Below are positions 13,301 through 24,634 of a stretch of 64,000 nucleotides of DNA, piece after piece; the stretch's first letter is position 1, and each line of letters starts with the position of its first letter. The translations under genes and the position numbers were made by a program. A model generated the notes under the pieces. The model did not search any database. It had not been told where the DNA came from and worked only from the letters and a program-made list of their open reading frames with translations. Source of the stretch: Puccinia triticina (taxonomy: Eukaryota; Basidiomycota; Pucciniomycetes; Pucciniales; Pucciniaceae). The stretch covers positions 4,216,001-4,280,000 of the forward strand of contig NC_070565.1 of assembly GCF_026914185.1 (NCBI RefSeq), given 5' to 3'.

Positions 13301-13815
13301 TTTCATAACTTGCCTTCCGGCTCAACTTGAGCACCCTTGAATGGGCTCACAATTTGATTTTTTGGCACACTGCCTGAATAGTCTCCCAACACTTCCATCC
13401 ACCATTCACGATCTATATAGCGCAAAGCCAGGGCCCGTCCCAACAAGCAATCCAAGCAAACAGCTGAGTAACTTCATATTGCAGACCATTAATAATAATA
13501 GCACTACTGCTTACCTTCTATTTCTGAATCAAAGTACCACCCCGGATTTACTGTATTTGACAACTCATCAGAGTCTGACATAACATATTTTGGCTTGTTC
13601 GTTTGACCAAAGCCTAAGGGCCTAAAATCAGAAAACTCAAGAGGTTCAAATTGACTAAAACTGACGCCTGGGTCATGTTCTTCAACAATGCCACTAATAC
13701 TCGGTGCCTGAGGCTCAAAGTGAGGAGGTGTGGGAAGAGTACTGATTGATGACTTCAAGTAAGAACTTAAGATGAGATGCGTGCCAAGTAAACATGGGTG
13801 GTAAGCCAACTTCAT
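10390..13815 (-). pseudogene. Two-module gene of unknown function, disrupted
   Basis: I do not recognise the family. Reading from 13815, exon 1 (to about 13509) encodes MKLAYHPCLLGTHLILSSYL and an acidic region; the start is moderately hydrophobic and might be a signal peptide. A 50-nt GTAAGC...CAG intron leads to an exon encoding VCLDCLLGRALALRYIDREW. A GC-AG intron (GCAAGT donor, poly-T then TTCCAG) leads to ALPSQPEFVVPNDHG. From there one frame runs to 10390, broken by TGA at 12725-12727 and 12239-12241 and by a transposon at 11033-12125. With the transposon and one TTG target copy removed, the frame rejoins exactly. The two halves are homologous: RIFEPLEYF/RIFQIVESL, LMKWLERILF/LIEWFLDVLF, GLPLLGWFKS/SLPIFGWVKI. 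So the ancestor carried a duplicated module. The ORF starting MKLVRVELC at 13306 is probably an intron-read artefact. Confidence 0.6.
11033..12125. mobile_element. 1093-bp DNA transposon with 38-bp perfect TIRs
   Basis: The ends are perfect 38-bp inverted repeats starting CACCAGGGGAGATATG and ending GGGAGTGCC inward. They are flanked by a 3-bp direct repeat TTG at 11030-11032 and 12126-12128. Deleting the element plus one TTG (1096 bp) restores the reading frame of the host pseudogene, which confirms the boundaries. It encodes no transposase, so it is non-autonomous. Inside, a near-palindrome around CTGATGTACGCGAGTACATG is centred near 11830, and a related CTGATGTACGCG lies near 11722. A 3-bp target duplication and CACC ends would suit a CACTA-like or PIF-like superfamily; that assignment is a guess. 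Confidence 0.93.
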
Positions 13816-14219
13816 TGTGGTGGGTCTTGAAAAACGTGGAATTACCAGATGTAAATATGAATCAAGAACTGAGCAAGGCTTTTGAAGCTATGACAAGAGA
13901 TGAAGCCGGTGCTAGGCTCATTAGGGCAGGTATACCCTGTGAGTTATCCTTGAAGAGTTTTAAACACGTTTTGACAAGCCATTGGCAACATCTGAACCAT
14001 GTAAATATGCTGACAAACGTTGTCTAACCGAGGTGCCTCAAGACTGAGTTCCAAAAAAAACAGACCCTGATCACCATGTGTATTTGTGTATGTATGTCAA
14101 TTCTTCCCCTTGAGTTCTCAAGAGGTTTGAGACTGTTTGAGTTGAAGAAATTAAACCGCAGTACACAAAACAAGACTCAATCTATTTTTGTCAGCAAGGC
14201 ATGTTTGCTCATCTGTTCA
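13816..14219. other. Intergenic, no gene seen
   Basis: Sequence upstream of the minus-strand pseudogene start. It would hold that gene's former promoter. The short ORFs at 13794-14027 and 14076-14309 have no recognisable content. Confidence 0.45.
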
Positions 14220-14620
14220 GGGGTTTACAATTCAAATCTGCAAAATTTCAGGTCACATTTTAAGTCATTTATTATTGTTTGTTTTGAAAAAATTGACCAG
14301 TTGCACTAAGGGCCTGTACCATAGGGCATGAAAATTGAAATTTTCCAAATTTCTTGGGACAAAAACTGAGCCTGGCAGAAATGTAGCATGGAGCCCAAAT
14401 GTGAAGAATTTCAACATTTGAACCCTCTGCTAGTTTTCAATTTTTGTGTACAGGGCAAAAAAAGTTGAAATTTTTCAAGATTGAGGCCCATGGTACAGGC
14501 CCTGAAATTTATTGGCAACAACCAATCATGCACATCTTGCCAAAATTCTGAAATTTTGCTGCAAAAGGTCTTCATTAAGTTAGCTTCAAAATTTTGTACA
14601 ATACAATAGTGAACCTCCCT
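14220..14620. mobile_element. MITE interrupted by another MITE
   Basis: The ends AGGGGTTTACAATTCAAA and TAGTGAACCTCCCT form a diverged inverted repeat. Its interior matches the uninterrupted element at 56520-56718 in order (TTTACAAAACTTTAGG-like, AATTGACCAGTTGCACT-like, CAAAATTCTGAAATTTTG). The extra 195 bp at 14309-14503 is a separate insertion. Confidence 0.7.
14309..14503. mobile_element. 195-bp foldback MITE nested in another element
   Basis: Inverted ends AGGGCCTGTACCAT...ATGGTACAGGCCCT, with the A/T-rich inner arms also roughly complementary. It sits inside the older element 14220-14620, so it inserted later. No clear target-site duplication. Confidence 0.75.
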
Positions 14621-14680
14621 TAGGGGCCAGGGCAGTTCAGATATCACCACTTGTTTTTACTTGCTTTTTGCTCAGCCAAG

Positions 14681-14822
14681 TGGATGACTTCCCATTGAGA
14701 TCTGCGGGTCTCCCAGAAGTGATCTAGGGCCCAAAAAGCTAGATTTCCCTGCAAAAGTCTAGATTTTTTTTGGGTCCAAAGCAACATCTTCAAGGGTCCC
14801 AGATTGCACGGGAAGTCATCCA
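14681..14822. mobile_element. 142-bp foldback MITE
   Basis: Terminal inverted repeats TGGATGACTTCCC and GGGAAGTCATCCA are perfect over 13 bp. The interior also has opposed CTAGATTT-type segments. No coding potential and no clear target-site duplication. Confidence 0.7.
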
Positions 14823-15644
14823 GTTCTATCATAAATTTTACAAAACCACCTGCTCAAGTTGCGGCAGGGAATGCAAATGGTCCTGCGGATTTTCTTTGCT
14901 TATGCCAGTCATCTGTGTGTCATTTTCACGGCTTTGAGCTGTGTTGTGACCTTGGCCATGGCCCACAGTGATGCTTGATTGGCACTCTCTGTCTGTGGTG
15001 GAATAGACTATATTCTTGGACTGTATTCTCCACAAAAGCCTTGGGAATCCACACCATTCATTCATCCAGCATCACCATCTCTGACTAATAGTCTCTACAC
15101 GCTGCATATGCCAGCATGTAAACCAATCATAACGAGTCAACATCAGCAGGATGTGAGCAATCCTAATGCTCCCCCACAGAATCAACCCAAGATCTACAGA
15201 CAATCTACAGACCCTACAGAGCCTCATCTGGACTGCATTCCCCTGCTAATCCAAAAAAAATGATCTTCTGACTCTGACTCTAAATCAACATCTGCAAGAG
15301 CTGCAGAGTCCACAAGAAGACCTCCACGCACAAGAAGTTTTCCACACATCAGCAACCAGCTTCCAACCAAAAATACATGATCCAACAACTCTTTTCTAGA
15401 CTCTCTCCATTGCTATTCATAGAGGATTGATCAGATTATGCTCCGCATGATCATGTTGAGCTGATCATTGACACACAGAGATGACCAGACTAGTTCGTTT
15501 ATTTTTTTGGGAAATACAATGACAGCTGGCCCATCCTCAACCACCCTCTGTCTCCTCAGTTGGAGGAAACCTCGGCTTTGAATATCCTTTCGATCAAGGG
15601 GGGGAGGGTCAAAACCGGTCAACACACGCCTTTACGTCATGGGA
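14823..15644. other. Intergenic, no gene seen
   Basis: Contains only short unsupported ORFs on both strands. It ends just before the tRNA-Pro-like gene. Confidence 0.45.
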
Positions 15645-15753
15645 GGTTTGGTGGTCTAGTAGTATGATTCACCCTTAGGGTTCTAGCTCTCGTCGAGGCG
15701 AGATGACTGGCCTATCTTGGGTGAGGTCCCGGGTTCAGTTCCCGGCCAGACCC
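15645..15753 (+). tRNA. tRNA-Pro (AGG) with a 37-nt intron
   Basis: The cloverleaf folds by eye. Acceptor arms GGTTTGG (15645-15651) and CCAGACC (15746-15752) pair, with one G-U. Anticodon stem CACCC pairs with GGGTG (15719-15723). Loop TTAGGG..T carries anticodon AGG at 15677-15679. T stem CCGGG/CCCGG encloses TTCAGTT. An intron of 37 nt (15681-15717) sits one base 3' of the anticodon, the usual place. A TTTT Pol III terminator lies at 15758-15761. Two normally invariant bases differ: the D-loop G18 appears to be A, and T-loop A58 is G. It may therefore be a variant or a recently decayed gene. Confidence 0.78.
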
Positions 15754-16545
15754 TCTCTTTTCCACTTTTGGGCCTTGGGTACTGCTGCAATGGTGATGAT
15801 AGTTTTTACTCAAGACCACCCCATCCAGTTTTTAGCTCTAGCAAATGTGGCCCTATCCTGTTGTCCGCTGTCAGCAATCTGGCTTCTGCAGACGAAACAG
15901 CAGACCCTGCAAGCGCGCCATCCAAACCGGCTAAAAGAAAGCCAATAACCAGATATTTAGTTAAATATGTGTTTATATATACGAATAGACATCTAGTTGG
16001 TATAAAGTGATCAAGAAGAATTACAAACGTCCTTCTCCGCTTCAAAAAGAAAAGCAAAAAAAAAGTACTTAGATGGGATTATTGATGGATGTACATTTTA
16101 ATGGATGGATATATAAAGATGTCCAAGACACAAACAGATAATGGATGTCAAGATAAGTAACAACGTTCAGAAGGACAGATATTTTCGTTGATATATTGGG
16201 AAAGAATATGGTAGCGGAGGAACTCTGGCCGGGTCGATTACAAATCTGAGGGCCGGAACAATGATATATAGATGTATCTAGGTAGATGAGCATGGTCGTT
16301 CAAAGGAGAAAAGGCGAGTACTTCTAGAGAACGCAAGAAGACCCGGGAAAAAATCCACACTCAGGTGTTTTTGAAAGAAAAGAAAAAAAAACCAACAGGC
16401 CAAGTGCCGAGAAAGCCCGAAGATATGTGCGAGGTATAAACAGCAGGATGGGAGAGGAAGAGAGGTCCGGTATATCAAGCGTAAGGATACATAGTATGAG
16501 AGCGAAGGGGGGGGGGGTATAAAGAGCGAGGAAGAGGAAGGGGCA
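15754..16545. other. Downstream region of tRNA and PH-domain gene
   Basis: No gene seen. It includes the presumed 3' UTR of the minus-strand gene ending at 16546, with a run of about 11 G just downstream of the stop (from 16507). Confidence 0.5.
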
Positions 16546-19500
16546 TCAGCGTCTGCCGGGCGAGCGAGGCCCGAAGCCGACGACGCTGCGCGCGACGCCG
16601 GCCTCGGTGCCGTCGCGCTCGGGCAAGTCGGTATGGGGGCTGGGATAGCTCTCGGGGATGGGCGAGAGGTGGGCGTAAGGGCCGACGGGCGTGCCGGCGG
16701 GGCCGCCGACCGTCGAGCCCTCCGGGCCCCCCGCCAGACTCGGCACCGGACTCGGGTACTGCCATCGAGGCTACCAAAAACACACACATCCCCATCAGCT
16801 CGTGCATCTTTTCTTCTCGTGGTTGATCGATCACTTACGTCCGGCCCGCCGCCTCGTACTTTGCTCATGTATGATAACATGTCCGCGATGTCGGCTTGGA
16901 TCTGCTGCTTCTGTTCGCGCAACTCGCCCACTTTCTCAAACGTCTGTTTCATCTGTAGAGAGAATGTAGCCGCAGAGAACCGACGATCAGAGGCCAGACA
17001 AGAAGCCGCGGAAGATTGATTGGGGGTCCAGAGGAGGAGGGCAGGACAGACGTACCTCGTTCAGCATCTGGGCTTTAAAGTCTTCAAGATGGGCCATCAC
17101 CCCGCTCTCAACGGTAGTCAACACGTTATTCACATCCGCCATCGCGTCGTCGTATCGTTTCTTGCGCTCTTCTTCCTCCACCTCGGGATGGAGCTGGGAG
17201 TTCTTGGCCTCGAGTTCCTCTGAGATCTTCTTCAACAGTCGGTCATGCTCGGCCGCTTGTTGTTTCATTGCTTGCATCATCGCCTCCATATCTACAAACC
17301 ATGAAAGAATTACACACCGATGAACATTCCACTCGCTTAAAAAACATGTGTTGTGTTGTATACTGACGTTTTGCTTTATCTTCCGCCAGAGTCGCTTCTC
17401 GCCTCAGCTGCAGCTCCTCGATCTTCGCCCTGCGTTGTTCCATCTCATCAGGGATAGCAGGCTGGGGCTTGGCGGCCTTTTCCTCCTCCTTCTTCTGCCG
17501 GCGAAGCTCCTCCTTCTCGGTATTCTCTCTCAAGAACTTCAAGATGTGCGAGACCCTTTAACCCAGAAACAATAATAATAAATAACACCCCCGGTTTTCA
17601 GGACGATGAGGGAGATAATCCGGATGATGGGGCTCGAGAGAACTGACCCTAATGCGATGGTACCAGCCCTATCATCATCGATGTTGTCCATCTGACTGAG
17701 CGCTTCCTGCCCGACGGGGTCGTCAGGATTGACGGCCGAGAGAGCGGCCTCGACGGCCGCGGGATTCTCAGAGACATGACTGGACTTAGTGGGCACGCGC
17801 TTAAGAGATCCGCCGGCGGCGGTGCCCCATCGGGAGGCCCGGTCGGCCGCCGGCACAGGCCCGCCCCACAGCTTGCCCATTGTCGCAAGCCCCGAAGGCA
17901 TCCGGGGTCCCTTGAGGCCTTTGTTGCTGAAGCTGATCTTTCGTGCCCGTGGGCCGGTGATCCGATACCCAACCGAGGGCTTCTTGCTCATCAGCGTAAC
18001 TGAAAACAAATAATCGATCAGTGGTGTGGCTTTTGCTTATTTAGTCGGAGGAGCATGCCATACCGTGGGGTTCTCCATCCTCCAAGGGGGCATCCAACTG
18101 GTCACCCTCTTGCGGATGAACGGACACGTCAACAGGGCCATCGGGCCCGGGATCGACATCCATCTGGGGCTCGGTGGGAGGCTCAGCATCCATGTTTCTG
18201 CTGAAAGCCTCATCGGGCTGATCAATCGAGGTCGGGGCTTGTTCGGGCGGCGGTGCTGAGGTAGAGGCGGCCGACTTCATGAGGGGGATAACGGCTGAAA
18301 TTTCTTGCGACTGCTCGACTAGGACAGCCAACTGTTTCTCTAGCCGTCCAACATTCTCTCCGATCTGTAGGATCTCGTCATTCTTTTTATGAAGTACTCC
18401 CTCTAGATGTGTATTCAGTTGTGTCAAATACCTCGACACTTCTGCTTGATTAAGAACTGAGGCCTGATTGACTGATCATGCAGAAGAAGAAGAATGCCCT
18501 TTTCAGTCGTCTAAAAAATCAGAGTGTAAAAGATGGATGTTTACCTTGATCCTGAGTGCGCAACAAGGTTACGACCTCTTCGAGGACAGGCGCCTGCTCA
18601 GTGGAATGCTAAAAATAACCGACCCGAAGAGCCCCATCAGCGAAAAAAAAAAAAAACATTTTAAGCAAATGAGGAAACTGACGTGTTGCAGAGCTTCATT
18701 GACAACATTCCGCAGTTCCTCTGTTGATACCGGAGGGGGAGCAGGGATGGGAGCTGGCTGACTGGAAACGACTGAAAGAGGGCGTGCAGTGGACTGGTGT
18801 GAGATCGCTCTGGAGGCAACTCGACTGGGTGTGCGGACTGAAAGAGCTGGTTGACTTGGAGGCTGAGACACGAATTGGTCATCTTTCGGAGGCGGCGGTG
18901 GCGGCGCAGAATCATCCTATCAGTGGTAGAAGCAGGAACATTCTCAGCTTGAGGACACTTGATGAAGAAGACTCAAATAACGGCCAGGGCGAGAAACAAC
19001 ACGAACCGGTTCCTCAGCCGTGGGCGTCTAGAGAGTACCAAACAAACGCTTATTAAAAAACTCCAATCTGGATAATTTACTTCAAGGCCACCAAGAACGA
19101 TACGTACGGTAGAAGACCAATGACTTTGTTCAAGATCAGGGCGGGACAGACGAGGGTCATTCTGAGCAGAGCGCAAGTAGGGATCATCGGCTTGTTGGTC
19201 TTGATTAGGAGGGACCGTGGGAGCTGGCTGAGAGAGATGACTGGGCACTCGAGGTTTGACGGATGCAGGATATCCTTGGCCGATCGATTGTCGATAGCCG
19301 AATGGCGTCGAGACTCCCTCGAGCCTTCGAGCAGCCCGAGCACGTTCATCTGCAATCCGGCGCGCCACTTGTTCCTCCGCCTCATAAGCGAGGTTATAAT
19401 CCTGTGTTTTTAGACAAATCAACAAGCTTAGGATTTCCATAGATCACTGCCATCCAGAACTAAGAGAGTAATCAAGAAGAAAAAAAAACTTACTGGAATC

Positions 19501-22500
19501 ACTTGCGGAGCAGGTTGGTCCGAAGACGAGGGAGTTTCTGCTTCGGTAGGAGGGTAGACACTAGCCGTGTGGCTGGTGACGCTCTGTCCAAGTCGACGTC
19601 TCAAGTCATGATTCCACGAGCCCGCAGGATGGCTGGCAGAGACACCGTTGCCCCTCGACTTCCAGAGGGCCACATCGGCGTCCAAATCCAGCGTCTCACT
19701 CTCAGTGCCGACATGCGATCGAGCTGAGCGAGTGGACTGTCCATCGCCGCCGGGATCCTTGTCAGGTACCGCAGGCGGTGGTTCTTTCTGCTGTCGTTGG
19801 GCGGACTCATCCACTCGAGAGAGTAGTTCGACCAACAAGTTTTCGATCCGACTCAGGCCAGCTTCCTGGATTGCTACTGGGGGCGGTAGCTCGGTGGGAC
19901 TTTCGGAGGGGTCTTCTTGAATATTGGGGATAGACTCTTCACCTCCATTCGCCTCAGGAAGGGGCGGCAGGGGCGGTGAGTCGAGCCGATCGGTTGAAGG
20001 TATCCGATCGGTATCTAAACTACCCTCAGGCTGAGGCGTCAGTGGCGCTGGCCTTGGCATCCCGGGTTCGGTGGGCACACGCGAGGAACGCCGACTGGGA
20101 TTTGCATTCGATGTCATAGATCGCGTGTGGGCTGATCGACCGCTGATGCTAACACCGTGAGCTTGCAGGTTTTTCTCAACTGCACTAGAGACCTTGTGTT
20201 GACTCTCGAGCAAAATGTTACACCTGATGTTTTTTTTGGAAGCGATCAGCCATACAGAAAATAGAGGAACACTGTAATTGGAAGGTGACTTACAGACTCA
20301 GCATGTAGTCTACCTTATCTGCTATCGTGGGTTCATCGCTCTCCTTCACGGGATAATTGGGTTCACGTTCGGCCTGGTGACCACGGAGCTTAACCGCGAC
20401 GTTTTGGAGCTGATTTTGAATGCTATCGAGGTAATGGCCCAATGAGTCTGATTCAGCAGCCCGGTAAGAATCATTGCGCTCGATAGTCTTCAGAATCCTG
20501 CGCAAATCTCTCTGTACTGCTCGAGCCGGGTTGGATCCCGAGAGGATATTATCAGTTTGATTAGATAATCGATCCGTATCTGACCAGGCCCCTCTTGCTT
20601 GCCGTGCAGTTGTAGGCTCGCGAGGGCTCGAGCCAGACGGTCGCTGGTTGGTGAGAGAGGGCGTCACACTCAAATGTCCATTCTGGCTGGCGTGTGTGGG
20701 TTGAGTCGTGGACCTGACCTCTGAAAGATGCTCCTTATGACTGGACCGTGACCCAACTGCTGATGAGCGGGGTGAATCGAGCAGTTGCTCGTGAACTCCG
20801 GTGGCAGATGTCGGTCGGATGGTATGATACGAATGGCGCGAAGGGCTGCGGTGACTCTGAGCTGCAGTTTCTTCAAGCGCTGTTATGTTTGCTTGGCCGC
20901 TGCTACCGATCGGTTGGGGAACGTGCATATCCTGAGCTTGTTGCGGTTTGGGGGAATCGGGCTTGGGAGGGTCGTAAAACTCCGCCGTGTTTCGGTGAAT
21001 TGAGCCCTTGACACTCATCCTATCCAGCATTGCAAAGATATCCAGTTCAGGTGATCGAGGCCGCATGTAGTTTTGCTCCAGATTGGGATTGATTGGGTAA
21101 TTACGATCTAGTTCACTGATTTCGTTGTAATTTTCTTGCACTCTGGGCCCAGTTTCTTCGGAATACAAGTGGTAAGCGGGTGAATGGGTTTGAGGGTTTG
21201 GAGCCTGTTGAAAGGCAACCAAGTCACGATCTAGTTCACTTTGCAAGTTAGTCGTGCCAGTAGAAGCTTCAGATGTTCGACTGCTGACTGCAGAGGACGG
21301 AGGCGGTTGGAGTTGAGCCGGCGAAGAAGGCTGAAGTTGGCGAGTTTCGATAGGACCAACTGAAATTGCACGGTCCACGAGCGAGACCGGATCCAGTCTG
21401 GGGCTGCATTCCTGCTGAGGCGGCAGAGCTAGGGCAGGAATATTAGGTTGACCGGTTTCAGGAGCCGGTTGACTGGTTGCGAGTTGATTATTGGGTTGGC
21501 CAGACTTCGGAGGAGACGGATTGCCTCGGAGGGGTATATCAGGCTGGTCGACAAATCCACCTAGATCGTGAGCAGCCTGCCTGATGAACAAATGGAAGTC
21601 GGATCAATCAGCAAGCCACTTCGACAAGCACAAAGAAATAAAAAACGGATAGTGAGGGTTAAGAACAAACCAAATTGCCCCTACCCAGTCAGCACGCTGG
21701 GTAGCCCGACTGCAACCCAGGAATTCCTCATATTCGGTGCGAGAATTTGAGCGAGGATCGAACTCGGCCCAGGCGATTCTGAGGATATGGAGATGAGGTT
21801 CATCAAAATCGGGGCCGTAGGAGCGTTTGCTTCTGACACTTTCGACGGATATACAGCCACCGAGTCTGAGCTCGATGGCTTGATCGGGTGAGTTTTGATC
21901 GACCTCGCCATTCTCATTCATCAGATAGACGGCCTCTGTCGTCAGGATCCCTCGGGTCTGTCTCCACTGATTCGTCTGTGGATTCCGATACCAGATCGCA
22001 CCGGAATGGAGGACTTGAACGTCGCTTATCCTTGACGTGATCGAAGATGCTACTGATTTGCGATGCTTGAGGAACTGATCGGACATTGGACTTGGGGGCT
22101 CCAAGTACGCTGGTTGACTATCAACTTTTGTCCGGGAAGCTGCTGCATGAATTTTGGAGGCCATCGCTATCCGCTCTCGACGCTCTTTCCGCAACCGCAA
22201 GCACTCTTGTTCTGTCATACTCGGTCCGAGTGATGCTGGTGAATTCAGACTTTCGATTGATCCCGCGGCTGGTGAATGTGGTACTGAGGTTTTGATCTGT
22301 GGGGAGTTTGATCTGCCTGCGAGGTGATCGGTGAGATTGAAGTTTGAAGCTTCTCTTGTTTGGGTTGGGGGGACTGGTGCTTGAGGAGATTTTGCGCGAA
22401 GATGGTTTTCGGGTGGTACTCTTGAATTCGGAGAAGATTGGATCCGATTGATGGGATGCAGTTTGTTGGGAGGGGTGGAGGTGGGTATGTTTGATGGAGA

Positions 22501-23601
22501 TCGGTTGGTCGTGTTTTCGAAGAGTTGGATGAGCTGTGAAGTCTTTTTGGGTAGTCGGTTGAGGGAGGGGTGGCCAAGACTGCTGTTTCCTGGGGCGGGT
22601 GGCGAGGAGAGGAGATGGGTTGACTTGGTGTTGTAAACAGGACTGAGAGAGTTTGGAGAGTGGTTTCCGAAGGAGGTGGGCCTGTTTTGGTATACGGGTT
22701 GGCTGAAGTGACTGGGATGGTCGATCTGCTTGGAACCGGCTGGTAGAGATGAGGTGGATGATGGACGAGGGCTGGATGGGGATGGTGAGAGATGTTTTGG
22801 CTTGGGTGAAAGAGTGAGTGGAGCTGTGGACTGGATGCCAGACTGGAATCTATGGGAGAGCACGCTCTGGACCAATGGCCGCCGTTTGCTGCTGTTCGTC
22901 TTTGAGGACTCGGTATCGAGTTCGGTGCGCTCACTGGAGTACAGAGTATTCAGTCAGCTCGACAGACAGTAATTGGGGTTTCTATGTAGAAAGAGATGAA
23001 GGACTGACGAAACAGGGCTTAGGGAATGTTCATGGACCGAGAATTCTTGGCCATCGATGTCCAGCATGACCAACGGTGCGCGGGATTCGGCTTCGCGTTG
23101 GTGGGTGGGATCGGTCCGGGGGTGGTTTCTGAGGGCGAGTGAGTTTGCTCTGGACTGTCCTGGGCTGTATCCCAGTGTTTTCAGTAGTTCTTCGATGCTT
23201 TCGTCATCCGGGGTGAAGTTGAACGAGGGCAGTCTCTGTCTGCTGGTCGACTGGGGCTGATCGGCATCTCTCGGGGACATGGTGCTGCTCGGGGGCCGGT
23301 CTGATGACTGATCGGTTGTGGATGAGGGTGTGCCGAAGAGGATGCTGCTGAGTTGTGAGGATTGGGAGCGTGTGGTGAGGGTGCGTTTGTGGGGGTGGTG
23401 GTGGCTGTTGCTGGCGGGGGAGAGCTGGTCGATCGGCAGGCTGGTTCGATCGGTGGTCGCTGGTGAGCAGGCTCTGGCTGATGAGCTGAGGTTTGTCCTG
23501 GGTGAGCTGGGTGTTTCGGAGCTGCTGGCCTGGGGCTGGATGGCTGAGTTTGGTGGGCTGGCTGAGGGTGGTGAGCTCGTTCGGGTGCTGCTGCTGAGCA
23601 T
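16546..23601 (-). CDS. Large PH-domain and coiled-coil protein (1993 aa)
   Basis: Fourteen exons join in frame: 23601-23009, 22933-21671, 21580-20294, 20223-19494, 19401-19108, 19027-19007, 18916-18683, 18608-18545, 18456-18064, 17999-17648, 17555-17368, 17291-17056, 16952-16839 and 16758-16546, totalling 1994 codons with the stop. The N-terminal 500 residues are Ser/Pro-rich and probably disordered. A pleckstrin-homology-like domain follows at about 500-620: LHSGAIWYRNPQTNQW, LHILRIAWAEFDP, and the closing helix RADWVGAIWQAAHD, which is completed across the exon 2/3 junction. A long low-complexity region is broken by short predicted helices (YLDSIQNQLQNVAVKL, SRIENLLVELLSRVDE). The C-terminal third is coiled coil (TEKEELRRQKKEEEKAAK, EHDRLLKKISEELEAK) and ends near MLSYMSKVRGGG. 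A membrane-binding scaffold is plausible, but I cannot name an orthologue. Exon 6 (21 nt) is the least certain. Confidence 0.85.
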
Positions 23602-24634
23602 CCTCAGTTGGTGTCTTCCCGGATGAACGGCTGGCTGCTGCTTGTTAAATTATCGTGTTCTGTGTTCGTCTGCCGGTGTTTCAGTCATCTGGCGATGGTT
23701 GCTGCTCGACAGGAAACCGTCGACGGCTGACAAACCCACCCCCCGGCTTACATAACACAATACAGAGCCCTGCAAATCCGAACCCGATCGGAACCAAACC
23801 ATGCATACATCCATCCCACATCACACAAGATAACCCCTTCAGAATATCACCACTTTAAGCTTAAATACAACCAAGCCCCCAACCTCACAAAAGATGTAAA
23901 TACAAGGCTGCTCGGCTTGAACTCTCTTCACCCAACAGCCCGCACTCTGTCTGACACGCAACCCTTTGTGTGGTATGAACTCGCCTGTATGGAAGTCATA
24001 AAGATGTGTGATGTGGGAGGGAATAGGAAAGAATGCCAATCTGGTGACTCGTCCCCATCGAAACTATCCAAATATATATCTGAATATCACACAGATAGAT
24101 TGACACTAATTGTTTTGTATATATCTAAATATTTAGGTAGCTGGCACATGTAAATATTTATCTTCACTGCTTGTCAAGTCGGCTCTTCGGCTCTTGAAAG
24201 GTGTTAATTGCTCATATGCAGATATGTGCACATTCAGCATCCGGCTCCTGCCGAGAAGAACAATATTCGGATATTTGTTTCGTTTTGCTGTCTTCTTCAA
24301 CGAACTGGATATCGACCAGTGTGTGTTTCTCGATGTAGTAACTTTTGAGGGTTGTAAAGATCAGAGCGACATGGAGGAGTTTCCTATCATGACCTGCGGG
24401 GCAGTCACTCGCGATCTCCCGCACCTCGTGCGTTCGATAGAGAAGATGGACGAGCTCGCGTTAAGCCCCAATCAGAATTGAGGTGACACTGAGAGAGGGT
24501 ATTGGGGTAAGCCAATTGGACGTCCAGAAACAGAGAATGCCTCAATTCAAGTTCTTAATGTAAAAGCAGCGAGAAGAGCCAATTGAAGAACCCAAGTGAC
24601 ACGGGAATGATTGGTCAACCAACACTCCCGGTCA
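23602..24634. other. Intergenic region upstream of the PH-domain gene
   Basis: Presumed promoter of the minus-strand gene starting at 23601, plus the 3' flank of NDUFAF7. ORFs at 24194-24481 (plus) and 24212-24424 (minus) overlap each other and resemble nothing I know. Confidence 0.45.

Noticed and set aside
12725..13306. ORF beginning MKLVRVELCLSIGLIFFCIP, looks like a secreted protein with signal peptide
   Set aside because: The hydrophobic stretch coincides with a poly-T tract ending TTCCAG, an excellent intron 3' end. A GC-AG intron there joins VEPE to ALPSQPEF in frame with upstream coding exons, so the signal peptide is probably intron sequence.
24194..24481. Overlapping plus and minus ORFs between two genes
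   Set aside because: Neither has a familiar motif, and they overlap each other; probably chance ORFs in intergenic DNA.
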